In this document: piece by piece, positions 1 to 9,111 of the stretch
Numbering within the stretch: position 1 is the stretch's first letter
Layout: the number at the start of each line of letters is the position of its first letter
Source: Pullulanibacillus pueri
GTDB taxonomy: Bacteria > Bacillota > Bacilli > Bacillales > Sporolactobacillaceae
Reading direction: 5' to 3'
Assembly (NCBI RefSeq): GCF_014639255.1
Contig: NZ_BMFV01000002.1
Span: forward strand, 184,137 to 248,136
DNA length: 64,000 nucleotides
Program-made: the position numbers and the translations under genes
The notes under the pieces: model-generated
Told to the model about the DNA's origin: nothing
Databases searched by the model: none
The model's input: only the letters and a program-made list of their open reading frames with translations

Positions 1-928
1 CTGCTAAAGCATCCTGTCCTGACCCTTCAATATTTTCAGGCATAACCTTCTCTTTGATCTGTTGAACAAAAAAATTAATCCTATTTTTCAAAGTATCGTT
101 AAACTCGCCCATTCCCGTTAAAATGGCATTGCGGATGACTTTCAGCTCTGGGGTGTGATGGGGATATAAGGTGACCTGTTCATACACATTATCAATCACA
201 AACCGGCCTTTATTCCCAGCCACTTCACAATATTCAATAGGATGATGATTGGACATATCATAGCTCCCCATTAAGTGACCAACAGCACCAGAAGCGAATT
301 CTAGATTAATTGAAGCGGTCGACCATACCGTTCTCCCTGGTGCCTTTGTCATAAAGGCTTGAACACGTTTGACATCGCCACAAAAATAGCGCATAACATC
401 TATGGAATGAGGGTGTAAAGCTCTTAAATGAAGCCAGGGACTGGATTCATTCGGATTGCCGATGGTCAATTTCATATTTATAAAGAGTAAGGCCCCTAAT
501 GCTCCCTCTTGAATCCATTCTTTCGCCTTATAAGCCGTTGGTACAAAACGGTGATTCAAATCACAGCCTAATCGTACGTTCTGTTGTTTTGCAAGGTCAA
601 CCAGCTTTCGTGCCTCATCTAAGCGATTGGAAATAGGTTTTTCCACTAACACATCTTTTCCTGCCTTGAGGGCTAACATCGCCGGTTCAAAATGGTGAGA
701 GCCGTTCTCTACACCTCCTGTTGCTATACTGACAACATCGATCTCTTCCTTTTCTATCATCAACTCGACATCTGTATAGGCATGCACACCGAATTCCTTG
801 GCAACTGAATCCGCCAAAGCCTGATCAAGATCACAAATGGCAACAAATTCAACATCCTTATTCTCTCTATAAGTTTGGCAATGCACTCTGCCAATATGAT
901 TGACACCCACAACAGCAGCCTTAATCAT
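1..928 (-). CDS. Gfo/Idh/MocA-family oxidoreductase (3' end cut by window edge)
   Basis: The gene runs off the left edge, so about the last 30-40 residues are missing; 309 codons are visible. The start is ATG at 926-928, behind a strong AAGGAGG ribosome site. The N-terminus is a Rossmann dinucleotide fold beginning MIKAAVVGVNHIG, and the family's EKP motif (VLVEKPISN) is present. This family catalyses NAD(P)-dependent oxidation of sugars or similar alcohols; the substrate is not readable here. It is clearly a paralog of the complete gene at 3418-4437, sharing blocks such as RALHPHS and DVMRYFCGDVKRV. It follows a terminator, so it is probably its own transcription unit within the catabolic locus. 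Confidence 0.85.
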   Translation of the reverse strand, partial: MIKAAVVGVNHIGRVHCQTYRENKDVEFVAICDLDQALADSVAKEFGVHAYTDVELMIEKEEIDVVSIATGGVENGSHHFEPAMLALKAGKDVLVEKPISNRLDEARKLVDLAKQQNVRLGCDLNHRFVPTAYKAKEWIQEGALGALLFINMKLTIGNPNESSPWLHLRALHPHSIDVMRYFCGDVKRVQAFMTKAPGRTVWSTASINLEFASGAVGHLMGSYDMSNHHPIEYCEVAGNKGRFVIDNVYEQVTLYPHHTPELKVIRNAILTGMGEFNDTLKNRINFFVQQIKEKVMPENIEGSGQDALA

Positions 929-1143
929 TTTATTACCTCCTTCAAGAAAAAGTTAGAGATGTAGATTTTAATAAATAAGTTGAACTTCCCGTTTTGCTTT
1001 CGGGCCCGAAGGTGCTTTGACTTCGGACTCTAGTCGACTGCTCGCTTTGATTTTTTTGGAAAACTTGGCCTCCAGAGCAAGGAAGACCAGCTTTTCTACT
1101 CATACTTTTTATTCCTTCAATGGCCTTTACTTTTTACCCTTTG

Positions 1144-1178
1144 AAAAAAGAGGGAAGGTCTTGACCTCGCCCTCCCTT
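1144..1178 (-). terminator. Rho-independent terminator after the sulfatase-like gene
   Basis: On the minus strand, GGGAGGG pairs with TTCCCTC around an inner AGGTC/GACCT helix, followed by a run of six T. It lies just downstream of the hydrolase stop codon. It separates that operon from the partial oxidoreductase. The rest of the 929-1188 gap shows no gene. Confidence 0.75.
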
Positions 1179-1188
1179 AGATGATGCT

Positions 1189-2583
1189 TTATTTTTTTAA
1201 TTTGGCCTGAAGCTTTTGGGCATTGTTGATCGACCCAATATACAAGGATTCATAGGCCTGCTCTGAGCTCTTGAATGGACCTACTCCCAGGCCATGCCAA
1301 TTGAGATTCGTGTATATCGGATTTTTTCGTCCTGTCTCACTTTCGCGTTTAGCGATATGTCTCTCCATTTTCTCCGTTAAGAGTTGAACCACTTCAGGTT
1401 CCTCCTCTGCGACATTATGCAGCTCTTGGGGGTCCTTAAACAAATTATAGAGCTCCACTTCCGGTTTGAAATGAAAATCCGGTTCTAACGCTCGAATCAG
1501 CTTCCACTCCGGTGTTCTCCAGCCATGTTTCCTCATCCAAGTACATTCTGTGATATAAAATTCAGGTTGTGCGTTGAATAAGTGCTGTTGATCCCTGATC
1601 AAAGGCACTAAACTCTGCCCATCATAATGACCATCTTCATTGTCCAATTCTAAAAGATCCATAATGGTAGGCATGACATCTTTTATTTGTGTCATTTCTT
1701 TAATCCGCTTACCCTCAGGAAGTTTTCCTGGATAGCGTAAAATAAGCGGTACGACTAAGGTACACTCATATAGCCCATGATGATCATACCAACAGTCATG
1801 TTCATTTAAGGTTTCGCCATGGTCCGCGGTCACAATAATCAATGTTTCCTCTTCAATACCAAGATCTTCTACAGCGGTGAAAATATTTTGGATACACGCA
1901 TCCATATACGCTATTGAACCATCATATTGCGCATCAACATACTGTGAATCGGTAACCCCCTCTGGAATCCAAGAGCTAAGGAAATCAGCGAAGGGTTTAA
2001 AATTATACATGCCTTCTAAAGACGTATTGCTTGGATCCTTCTCGTTCTTTCCATAAAACATCCGATCATAAGGCTCAGGGGGGAGATAGGGAGAATGGGG
2101 ATCCATATGCCTCAGGAATAAGAAAAACGGCTCTTCTTCGTTTGCTAGTCTTTTCAGTTCAGGAATCGCCACTCGATTAATATTTCTGGCTTTTGGCGCT
2201 CTCCCTGTCTCATCAGGTGACCACGCCTCGTAATCTAAGTAATTTTGAAAACCTCTTGAAGAAGGATTTCCTGTAAAGCCTATACAGGTCGTATTGTATC
2301 CATTTTCTCCTAATTGTTCAGCGAGTGTTTTGACATGTCCCCCTAGTGGTCCCTCGTGCCGCAAAGCCACCACATCCGTTCCAAAACAATCCATCCCAGT
2401 CAGCATTGAGGCATACCCAGAGGTGGTAGGAATGCTAGGGCTAAAATGATTTTCAAAAAGGACCCCACCTTCAGCAAACTTACCGATATGTGGTGTTGTT
2501 AACCGCTGATACCCATAGGCACTCATATGATCTCTTCTTAAACTGTCAATTCCTAGTAAAAGAACATTTGGTCGTTTTTTCAT
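1189..2583 (-). CDS. Sulfatase/alkaline-phosphatase superfamily hydrolase with Thr at nucleophile position
   Basis: A 464-residue soluble protein with no signal peptide. The fold is the sulfatase (PF00884-type) metallohydrolase: metal-binding Asp13 in GIDSLRRDH, HMDPH near residue 160, and DHGE at 254-257 followed by DHHGLYE. The classical sulfatase signature C/S-x-P-S-R ahead of LTG is absent. The equivalent stretch is PTTSGYASMLTG, which puts Thr53 where the formylglycine Cys should be and Tyr57 where Arg should be. Thr nucleophiles in this superfamily are known from LtaS and from phosphodiesterases and phosphonate hydrolases, so phosphoester or phosphonate hydrolysis is as likely as sulfate release. 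It is the last gene of an operon with an oxidoreductase and an isomerase, six bases after the latter. Confidence 0.85.
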   Translation of the reverse strand: MKKRPNVLLLGIDSLRRDHMSAYGYQRLTTPHIGKFAEGGVLFENHFSPSIPTTSGYASMLTGMDCFGTDVVALRHEGPLGGHVKTLAEQLGENGYNTTCIGFTGNPSSRGFQNYLDYEAWSPDETGRAPKARNINRVAIPELKRLANEEEPFFLFLRHMDPHSPYLPPEPYDRMFYGKNEKDPSNTSLEGMYNFKPFADFLSSWIPEGVTDSQYVDAQYDGSIAYMDACIQNIFTAVEDLGIEEETLIIVTADHGETLNEHDCWYDHHGLYECTLVVPLILRYPGKLPEGKRIKEMTQIKDVMPTIMDLLELDNEDGHYDGQSLVPLIRDQQHLFNAQPEFYITECTWMRKHGWRTPEWKLIRALEPDFHFKPEVELYNLFKDPQELHNVAEEEPEVVQLLTEKMERHIAKRESETGRKNPIYTNLNWHGLGVGPFKSSEQAYESLYIGSINNAQKLQAKLKK

Positions 2584-2589
2584 TATCTT

Positions 2590-3411
2590 TTAAATCCCTT
2601 CGGTTGTGGTTTCTCTAGCATTTAAAGCTTTAAGACAAGCATTTAAATACCCATAGCTTTCTGCGGCAATAATAGAAACTTCTGCTAAAGAATGTTGATT
2701 GGCTCCAATGACTTCAAGACAAACCGGTCCTGAATACTGGCCATCGACCATAGCTTTACAATAAGCATATAGATCGATATCGCCTCGGCCACAAGCTTGA
2801 TCCTGAATGGGTCCAGGACCTTTATTTCGGCCCTTGCAATCTCGAATATGAATATGTTTAACACGACTTAATACTTTTTTGAGGGATTCTTGAGGTTCTT
2901 CCATACTGCGATAAATATGGCTTGGATCCATATCAATACCAAAAGCGGGTGAAGAGATGGCCTCCATAGCTCTCAATGTCGTCGGTGTATCATGAATGGC
3001 ATTACCGAAATGGGCTTTGACACAAAGGGTCACACCATAGGCCTCAGCTTTTTTGGATAAGGCGGCTAAAGTCTCAATGGAAGCCTGTAAGTCCTCCTCA
3101 ACGCCTTCTTTTCCACCTGGACCCACATTAACCACAGGGATACCAAGCGCTGACGCCGCCTCAAAAGCTTTTGTAAGGCGGGCATCATCGAGAGAAGCCA
3201 CTTCCATTGACAACAGTTCAAGTCCATTATCGGCTGCCGCCTTTTTGATTTCTTCCGCTTGTTCTTCCCATCTATCCAATTCTAAGTGTTCACACATGCC
3301 TTTTATCGCTGCAATTTCCACGCCATCATAACCACTCAAGGCGATCATTTTTGCAGCCGTAGCAAAATCAAAGTCTCTAAACAGTACCGAATTCACACCA
3401 AGTTTTATCAT
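2590..3411 (-). CDS. Sugar phosphate isomerase/epimerase-like TIM barrel protein
   Basis: A 273-residue protein of the xylose isomerase-like/AP-endonuclease-2 TIM-barrel superfamily. Recognisable parts are the N-terminal barrel strand (LGVNSVLF), YDGVEIAAIKG, the GIDMDPSHIYR metal-site region, VKHIHIRDCKG and the closing CLEVIG strand. Members isomerise, epimerise or dehydrate sugars and inositols; the substrate here is unknown. The start ATG follows AGGAGG, which lies in the end of the upstream oxidoreductase gene. The gene sits six bases after that gene and six before the sulfatase-like gene, so the three are almost certainly co-transcribed. Confidence 0.8.
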   Translation of the reverse strand: MIKLGVNSVLFRDFDFATAAKMIALSGYDGVEIAAIKGMCEHLELDRWEEQAEEIKKAAADNGLELLSMEVASLDDARLTKAFEAASALGIPVVNVGPGGKEGVEEDLQASIETLAALSKKAEAYGVTLCVKAHFGNAIHDTPTTLRAMEAISSPAFGIDMDPSHIYRSMEEPQESLKKVLSRVKHIHIRDCKGRNKGPGPIQDQACGRGDIDLYAYCKAMVDGQYSGPVCLEVIGANQHSLAEVSIIAAESYGYLNACLKALNARETTTEGI

Positions 3412-3417
3412 TTTTTA

Positions 3418-4437
3418 TTAAACCTCCTGTGATTCAAGCAAGCGTTGTTGTTCAATGGTCACAATTGTTCCTGTTTCCCATGACTTAATCGCGGCTTCAA
3501 TAATCGTTTGTGCTTTATAAGCATCTGCCCCAGACCCGTTCACTTTGTCATAGGTGACACCCTGTCGGATCTGTTCCACAAAGTCACTAATTCTACTTTT
3601 AAAGGTTTCATTAAACGAGCGCATACCGCCTAGATAGCTATAACTCTCGGTTTCAATACTTTTTCTTGGATAATACGTGAGTTGCTCACACGCATCCTCT
3701 ATAACAAAGCGGCCCTTTGAACCGACAACCTCACATCTTTCTAAACCATAACTTGCCCCCGCATCATAACTGCCGACAAGATTCCCAATGACACCGTTTT
3801 CAAATTCAAGCAACACTTGAGTATTGGACCATATCTCCCGTCCCTCACCCTTCATCATAAAAGCCGCAACCCGCTTCACATCTCCACAGAAGTAGCGCAT
3901 GACATCCAAAGAATGCGGGTGTAGCGCGCGCAGATGGAACCAAGGAGAAGACTCCACCGGATTATTAATCCACATTCTCATATTGATCATATGCAATTGG
4001 CCTAACCGGCCCTCATTAACCCAATCTTTGGCTTTTTTAGCTGCCGGTGTAAAACGATGATTCAAATTGATCGCATAAGGGATTTTTTTATTTGCAGCCA
4101 GCTCTACCATGCGCTTCCCTTCATCAATGTTGTTAGAAATAGGTTTTTCCCCTAAGACTGGGATCCCCGCTTCAAGCAATTCGATAGTGGGAGCATAGTG
4201 TTCACTTCCATTTTCTTCGCCCTTAGTACACACACTGACAAGATCGAGCTGAATGCCACTCCTAAGCAATTCCTCAACACTATAAAATGCCTTGCCGCCA
4301 AATTTTTCAGCAGCTGCATCTGCCTTCGCCTTAATAATATCGCAGACAGCCACAAGCTCCACATCCGGATGGTTCTTATATACCGACGCATGGATACTCC
4401 CTATATTCCCGACACCAACGACGCCAACATTAACCAT
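3418..4437 (-). CDS. Gfo/Idh/MocA-family oxidoreductase
   Basis: A 339-residue NAD(P)-dependent dehydrogenase of the inositol dehydrogenase/glucose-fructose oxidoreductase type. The N-terminal Rossmann motif is GVVGVGNIGSIHA, the acidic end of the second strand is AVCD, and the catalytic-domain EKP motif is VLGEKPISN. The C-terminal half is the usual alpha/beta dimerisation domain. It is the first gene of the tight oxidoreductase-isomerase-hydrolase operon and is paralogous to the partial gene at 1-928. The AraC regulator at 4550-5452 lies 112 bases upstream on the same strand and is the obvious candidate controller. The chemical step is probably oxidation of a sugar or polyol hydroxyl; this is family-level inference. 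Confidence 0.88.
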   Translation of the reverse strand: MVNVGVVGVGNIGSIHASVYKNHPDVELVAVCDIIKAKADAAAEKFGGKAFYSVEELLRSGIQLDLVSVCTKGEENGSEHYAPTIELLEAGIPVLGEKPISNNIDEGKRMVELAANKKIPYAINLNHRFTPAAKKAKDWVNEGRLGQLHMINMRMWINNPVESSPWFHLRALHPHSLDVMRYFCGDVKRVAAFMMKGEGREIWSNTQVLLEFENGVIGNLVGSYDAGASYGLERCEVVGSKGRFVIEDACEQLTYYPRKSIETESYSYLGGMRSFNETFKSRISDFVEQIRQGVTYDKVNGSGADAYKAQTIIEAAIKSWETGTIVTIEQQRLLESQEV

Positions 4438-4549
4438 ATTCTATTTCCCTCCCATAATCTTTCAATAATTCTATTGTACGGACTTCTTGCATGATTTTCA
4501 TTGTCTATCTCGCCTTAAGTAGTGGGGATTACGCCAAATACAAAGATCG

Positions 4550-5452
4550 CTATACAGATTCTTTTAACTGGCCTCTATATTGTCCCGGTGAAATCCCCAC
4601 ATAGCGCCGAAAGAGTCTCGAGAAAAAGGCCGGGTCCTCATATCCCACCTTAAAAGCAATCGTAATGACTTTTTCATCTGTATTTTCCAAAAAGTATTTT
4701 GCACGCTCGACACGGATTTTGTGGACCATCTCAATGACAGTCAGACCGGTTTCCTGTTTAAATAATCTGTTTAAGTGCCGCTGACTAATATTGAAAAGTT
4801 CACTAAGTAAAGGGATGGTAATTTTATCATCATAGTGTCTCTCCAAGTACCCACAAATCCTTAAAATGAGCAATTTTTTCTCATTGCAAAATGGATTGGT
4901 CCCGTCTGTTAAACAATGGACCTCATTGTATATGCGAGAAAGTAAAATTAAGAGCTCGACCATTTTTAATCGAATTAAGGTAGGGGAACCCAATTTTAAA
5001 CTTTCAAATTCACTGAGCATCCCTTCTAAAATAGACTGGACTTGAAGAGAATCATGATTCGATAAATTAAGATGATGATGAAAGCGATCATTACTATCTA
5101 AGAAGGGCTGGATATAAAAGAAATCAATGGATTGAGAAATCCCTAACTCCTTCAACAAAGACGGTTCGATTAAGCCTGGTAAAAATAAACAGTTGATAAT
5201 CTCTATTTGTTTTCCAGGTGGAATGCTAAAGGTATGATCCTCCCCAGGATTAATAATAAAAACATCCTTGGCGTTAAGTTTATAGTGCTTGCCTCTAAAA
5301 ACATGATTGGCTTCACCATCAACGATATAAATCAACTCAACAAAATCATGGGCATGCACAGGTGGTGAATTCTTAGAGTCATGAATAAAGCGATTAATAC
5401 AAAAAGGAAAGGTTTCTTCCTTCATAAATTGATCTCTGCTATAAACGATCAT
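4550..5452 (-). CDS. AraC-family transcriptional regulator with cupin-like sensor domain
   Basis: About 300 residues from the preferred ATG at 5450-5452 (MIVYSRDQF), which has GGGG- and GGAG-rich sequence just upstream; an in-frame ATG at 5509 would add 19 poorly fitting residues. The N-terminal half (HAHDFVELIYIVDGEANHVFRG, then NPGEDHTFSIP) is an AraC-type cupin effector domain. The C-terminal 100 residues contain the two helix-turn-helix motifs (LSELFNISQRHLNRLFKQ and AFKVGYEDPAFFSRLFRRYVGISP). Such proteins usually activate sugar catabolism genes. It lies directly upstream of the oxidoreductase operon in the same direction, so it may control that operon or be partly co-transcribed with it. 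Confidence 0.88.
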   Translation of the reverse strand: MIVYSRDQFMKEETFPFCINRFIHDSKNSPPVHAHDFVELIYIVDGEANHVFRGKHYKLNAKDVFIINPGEDHTFSIPPGKQIEIINCLFLPGLIEPSLLKELGISQSIDFFYIQPFLDSNDRFHHHLNLSNHDSLQVQSILEGMLSEFESLKLGSPTLIRLKMVELLILLSRIYNEVHCLTDGTNPFCNEKKLLILRICGYLERHYDDKITIPLLSELFNISQRHLNRLFKQETGLTVIEMVHKIRVERAKYFLENTDEKVITIAFKVGYEDPAFFSRLFRRYVGISPGQYRGQLKESV

Positions 5453-5785
5453 TGTTCCCCATCGCTCCTCTCGCTTTTTCATAAAGTGTCTCAAAAATGG
5501 ACATCTCATAATGACTTCTCCTGATGTCAGCCCTTCCCATTAACCCCCACTTCTTTTTGCCAGACCCTTTTCTGGATGATATGCGAGGGCTAAATATTTT
5601 AGCCTCACTGTTTTCAACGCTTTCCATTATCAAGGACTTTCATGAATATATGGTTGACTTGAAAATTTTGATGTCGTCTTTTAGGTTCCTTGTTTTGCTC
5701 CTCTTAACCCCATTCTCCAATAATGTTTAAAATCCTTTGAGATTCTTAGATTCATTCCCATTCGTTTTTTACTCGTATGGATCAT

Positions 5786-5846
5786 TTTAAATATGTTTAA
5801 AACTTATATCATAGTCATTCCAGACAAAAACAGGGTCGATCCCGCC
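5786..5846. repeat. 61-bp element shared with the region upstream of the second sulfatase-like gene
   Basis: By hand alignment this copy matches 20325-20385 at 51 of 61 positions without gaps, with an invariant core TCATAGTCATT followed by CAGACAAAAACA. It lies about 335 bases upstream of the AraC gene. It could carry a shared regulatory or promoter sequence. Confidence 0.6.
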
Positions 5847-5884
5847 TTAGAAATCTAATGAAAAGCATACCCATTCCTTATTAG

Positions 5885-6115
5885 AGCAACTAAGAAAAAC
5901 CGGGTGAAAAACATCCTCAGTCCTCATTCAGTTGAGCATAAAAGGTTTTTTACCAAAAGGCACCGTCAACACCAAGTGGATGTGAGCGGAAGGCGCGAGA
6001 TTCGGAACACTTATATAGAATGGTTCCTCAGCGCCGCTGACTTTTCAGAGACCCCGATTGTGCGTTGAACACCGCCTCCGCCCACATCAAAAAATCGTAA
6101 ATATACGACTTTTCT
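5885..6115 (+). repeat. Copy of the dispersed mosaic intergenic repeat (short form)
   Basis: Shares AAGAAAAACC, CCAAAAGGCACCGTCA, GGCGCGAGATTCGGAACACT, TTCCTCAGCGCCGCTGAC and GACCCCGAT blocks with the copy at 60060-60545, but lacks the middle of that copy. It ends with a small hairpin of the TCGTA...TACGA type, also found near 54870. Together with the 61-bp element it fills most of the 5453-6171 gap; no gene is seen there. Confidence 0.75.
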
Positions 6116-6171
6116 GCCGAGGCTTTTTCTTCCTATATTGTTAATGTATTATCTCTAAAACACTCTCCTGC

Positions 6172-8115
6172 CTATTTTTTATAATAGAATTGTTCACCAC
6201 TACAGTTCAGAGCTGTAGAATACCCTTTTTCCGTAAGATTACCGAGATTTTCATTAACGATTACAGGCTGCTTAACATTCATGAGTGGGCTAAAAAACCA
6301 AATATGTTTTTTCACTTCGTCTCTTATCTGTTGATATACTTCAGTCCGTGCCTGCTCAGGGGGCACGAGATACAACTGGTTGATTAAATGATAGAGAGAT
6401 TTAACGTCTTCAGGTGGCTCTTCTCCCTCTTTTCCATTGGACGTTTCCCATTTGTCCCAAAGGGGATCCCAATTGCCATTATCCCATTCTCCAGTGTACC
6501 AGCGATTTAAAGGTGTCCACATCATTGAGGCCTGTAATTGATTGGCTGCTTTCCGCTGTCCCCATAGTGCACCGTCAATCGTTTTCATCGTCACATCTAT
6601 ACCCAGATCTCTCCATTCTTGCACGATGATCTCTGACATGGGAACAAAATCTGGTGATGCTGGCTGGATTTCATACGTAAAGGAAAAATGCGAGCCATCC
6701 GGTGCACGTCTCCAGCCATCAGGTCCCTTTTTCATGCCTATCTCGTCTAATAATTTATTTGCTTTTTTTATATTATATTGGTTATCCATCAATGGCGATG
6801 GCTCGGCTAGTCCATAGTAAACACTATCAATAATCTCATCCGTGGGAATGGCAAGGCTCAATGCTTCTCTGAACTTTTGATTCCTAACCACTTCCCTCCA
6901 AGTGGGATCCTTATAGGTTAGATTAAGAAACAACGTCGTTGGGACCGTCGCCATCTTGGAGATTAAGACTTTAGTCTCTGTATTCTCGGCTCCTTTCTTA
7001 TACATCGCTGTCTTCGCTAAAGATGCCGATTCACGCGCAAAGTCTACCTTTCCAGAAATGATGTTCAAATTAACCATTTCCATATCCTGCACATAGGTGC
7101 TATGGATTTTATCGATATATGGCAATTGATTGCCCGCCGCGTCAACTTTAAAATAATAAGGATTGCGAACATACTCTGTAAAAGTATCTGTGCTTTTCGA
7201 AATTTCCCAAGGATATAAGACAGGAAATCCTTTGGCCTCCCTATGATTTAATTCATTATTTAATATGTCTTTTACTCCAAATAATTTAACCCAGCTATCC
7301 ATATTCGCAGCTTTTAATTCTGCCTTCAATTGCTTTGGACTGGCGTATTTTTGATGATACTCCTTGAGATAATGATAGGGCTTTAATAAATCAGTATACC
7401 CGCGCCAACCAACAGCGGACATTTGAATGGGAAAGCCCGGATAAGGTTTGTCAAATGAAATTTGAAAAGTATAAGGGTCAATGACTTTAAACATCATCGG
7501 TTTCCCACTTGAGTCATTTCCTGTCTTTAACCAGGCTGGAAAATCAGGTGTGAGCTCTTTATTAAAAAGGACATCGTTAACCGCAAAACTAACATCTTTC
7601 ATTGTGACTGGATAACCATCCGACCATTTTAGCCCCTTTCGCATATAAAACGTAAACGTTTTGTTATTATGACTCACATCATAGCCCTTTAAAATATTCC
7701 CAGTGATTTCTTTGCCCAGATACCCTGGAGTATTCAACAAGGGTTCATTATCCATGACGAACACATCGGCATCCCAATCCACTACTGAAGTAACTGTTTT
7801 TAGTGTCCCCCCATATTTTCCTATCGTATAGTGAAGTTCACTTGTGGGCATTTCATTAGTAAGCTTAGGTTCATCCGGTAATCGTTGTCTAACCGGTGGG
7901 AGGTCTTGGCTGTCTAACATTGGGCTTTGATAAAACTGTGTGATTTCAGAGACATCACCATGATCCACCTTTGTTTGTTTTTCATGTACCGTTTGGTTCG
8001 GATACACTGTCGCTAAGTTAGTGATATCCGGTTCATTACTACAAGCCACCATAGACATTAACACTAATAGGAGCAGCAACATGCCAATGGAGTGAAAACT
8101 CTTTTTCCTTTTCAT
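6172..8115 (-). CDS. Peptide/oligosaccharide ABC transporter substrate-binding lipoprotein (OppA-like), copy 1
   Basis: A 647-residue family-5 solute-binding protein. Residues 1-25 form a lipoprotein signal (basic MKRKK, hydrophobic stretch, MVAC lipobox), so it should be anchored outside the membrane at Cys25. The typical SBP_5 core is visible, for example YDVSHNNKTFTFYMRKGLKWSDGYPV, the sequence FREALSLAIPTDEI and the late ATVEMKTIDGALW-like lobe. It is collinear with the equally long protein at 14266-16209, so the two arose by duplication. It is the last gene of the transporter group, separated from the isomerase gene by 124 bases containing a GC-rich hairpin. The ligand is unknown; despite the peptide label, this family also binds oligosaccharides. 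Confidence 0.88.
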   Translation of the reverse strand: MKRKKSFHSIGMLLLLLVLMSMVACSNEPDITNLATVYPNQTVHEKQTKVDHGDVSEITQFYQSPMLDSQDLPPVRQRLPDEPKLTNEMPTSELHYTIGKYGGTLKTVTSVVDWDADVFVMDNEPLLNTPGYLGKEITGNILKGYDVSHNNKTFTFYMRKGLKWSDGYPVTMKDVSFAVNDVLFNKELTPDFPAWLKTGNDSSGKPMMFKVIDPYTFQISFDKPYPGFPIQMSAVGWRGYTDLLKPYHYLKEYHQKYASPKQLKAELKAANMDSWVKLFGVKDILNNELNHREAKGFPVLYPWEISKSTDTFTEYVRNPYYFKVDAAGNQLPYIDKIHSTYVQDMEMVNLNIISGKVDFARESASLAKTAMYKKGAENTETKVLISKMATVPTTLFLNLTYKDPTWREVVRNQKFREALSLAIPTDEIIDSVYYGLAEPSPLMDNQYNIKKANKLLDEIGMKKGPDGWRRAPDGSHFSFTYEIQPASPDFVPMSEIIVQEWRDLGIDVTMKTIDGALWGQRKAANQLQASMMWTPLNRWYTGEWDNGNWDPLWDKWETSNGKEGEEPPEDVKSLYHLINQLYLVPPEQARTEVYQQIRDEVKKHIWFFSPLMNVKQPVIVNENLGNLTEKGYSTALNCSGEQFYYKK

Positions 8116-8239
8116 AAAGCCCCTCTCCTTAACTTAAGCTAGACCGTCCTCAGTCTGCTATGACTAGGGCATTATATAAGGCCCCGGAGTGGCCATCCGA
8201 GGCTCCTTTTTACAAACACTTTTCTTTTAACCCACTCTC

Positions 8240-9067
8240 TTAGACTTGAATCTTCTTATCAGCCTCCAGGACTCTATGGCATACGTTTACAAAATTGTCA
8301 CGATTGACGTATTCCAAAATGAACGGCACATCCTCTGTATATTGATGATACAGCTTTAAAAATTGCGGCCAATCAATGTCTCCATCGCCGACAATCCTTC
8401 CTTTAGCATCGTTGACCTTACGATCCTTGCCATGAAAATAACCAATATGGGGTGCTAAATAATGGAACATATCTGCCTCTGAGCTATTTGCTATTAAGTT
8501 AGCTGGATCAAGTAAGACGCGAATGCGATCCGATCCGACCTGATCTATAAAGTCAGCCATCCGTTTGGCGCTCGGGACAATATCCAAGACACAAGGCTCC
8601 AAAGCAACATAGACATTATGTTTCTCAGCTCTGTTTGCTAACCACTTAAAAGTGTCAACAAATTTTTCAAAGGCAGATTCATAGGTTTCGAGTTGGATCC
8701 CACGCTTTCCTGGAATAAAGCCGCATTCAGTTGCCACAAAGGGGACATTGTTATAAGCGGCAATTTCCATTAATCGTTCAAAATAGGCGAGATTCTTTTC
8801 AAGTTCCTCTTCATTAGGCTCTAATACATTGGTAAATACGCCGATCGATGTGACAGTGATCCCCTTGTTCCGATAAATATCGACGATCTCCCTGCTTCTC
8901 TCATTGGTTAAATCGGAAATATCCGAACGACCATTGTACACCCAATAATTCGAATCGGTTTGTGAAAAGCATAATTCTGTCCACTTCAGACCGCTTTCTG
9001 CCATCACTTTTGCGGTTTCTTCATTTGTCAATTCTGGAAAACTTCTTGTCACAACACCAAGGTCCAT
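8240..9067 (-). CDS. Sugar phosphate isomerase/epimerase-like TIM barrel protein
   Basis: A 275-residue protein from ATG 9065-9067 (MDLGVVTRSFPE). An upstream in-frame ATG at 9085 is unlikely because the ribosome site AGAGGG lies inside that extension, seven bases before the chosen start. It is a xylose isomerase-like/AP-endonuclease-2 TIM barrel: YVALEPCVLD, RVLLDPANLIAN with likely metal ligands, HGKDRK, and PFILEYVNRDNF closing the barrel. It belongs to the same superfamily as the protein at 2590-3411 but is not a close paralog. It is placed between the small membrane genes and the first binding protein, which suggests a role in processing the imported compound. Confidence 0.8.
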   Translation of the reverse strand: MDLGVVTRSFPELTNEETAKVMAESGLKWTELCFSQTDSNYWVYNGRSDISDLTNERSREIVDIYRNKGITVTSIGVFTNVLEPNEEELEKNLAYFERLMEIAAYNNVPFVATECGFIPGKRGIQLETYESAFEKFVDTFKWLANRAEKHNVYVALEPCVLDIVPSAKRMADFIDQVGSDRIRVLLDPANLIANSSEADMFHYLAPHIGYFHGKDRKVNDAKGRIVGDGDIDWPQFLKLYHQYTEDVPFILEYVNRDNFVNVCHRVLEADKKIQV

Positions 9068-9111
9068 TACATATCCCTCTTTCAATTTAAAATGTCATTT
9101 AATTCTGTGCT

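Noticed and set aside
5524..5730. Plus-strand open frame upstream of the AraC gene
   Set aside because: Low-complexity hydrophobic translation, no ribosome site and no recognisable family.
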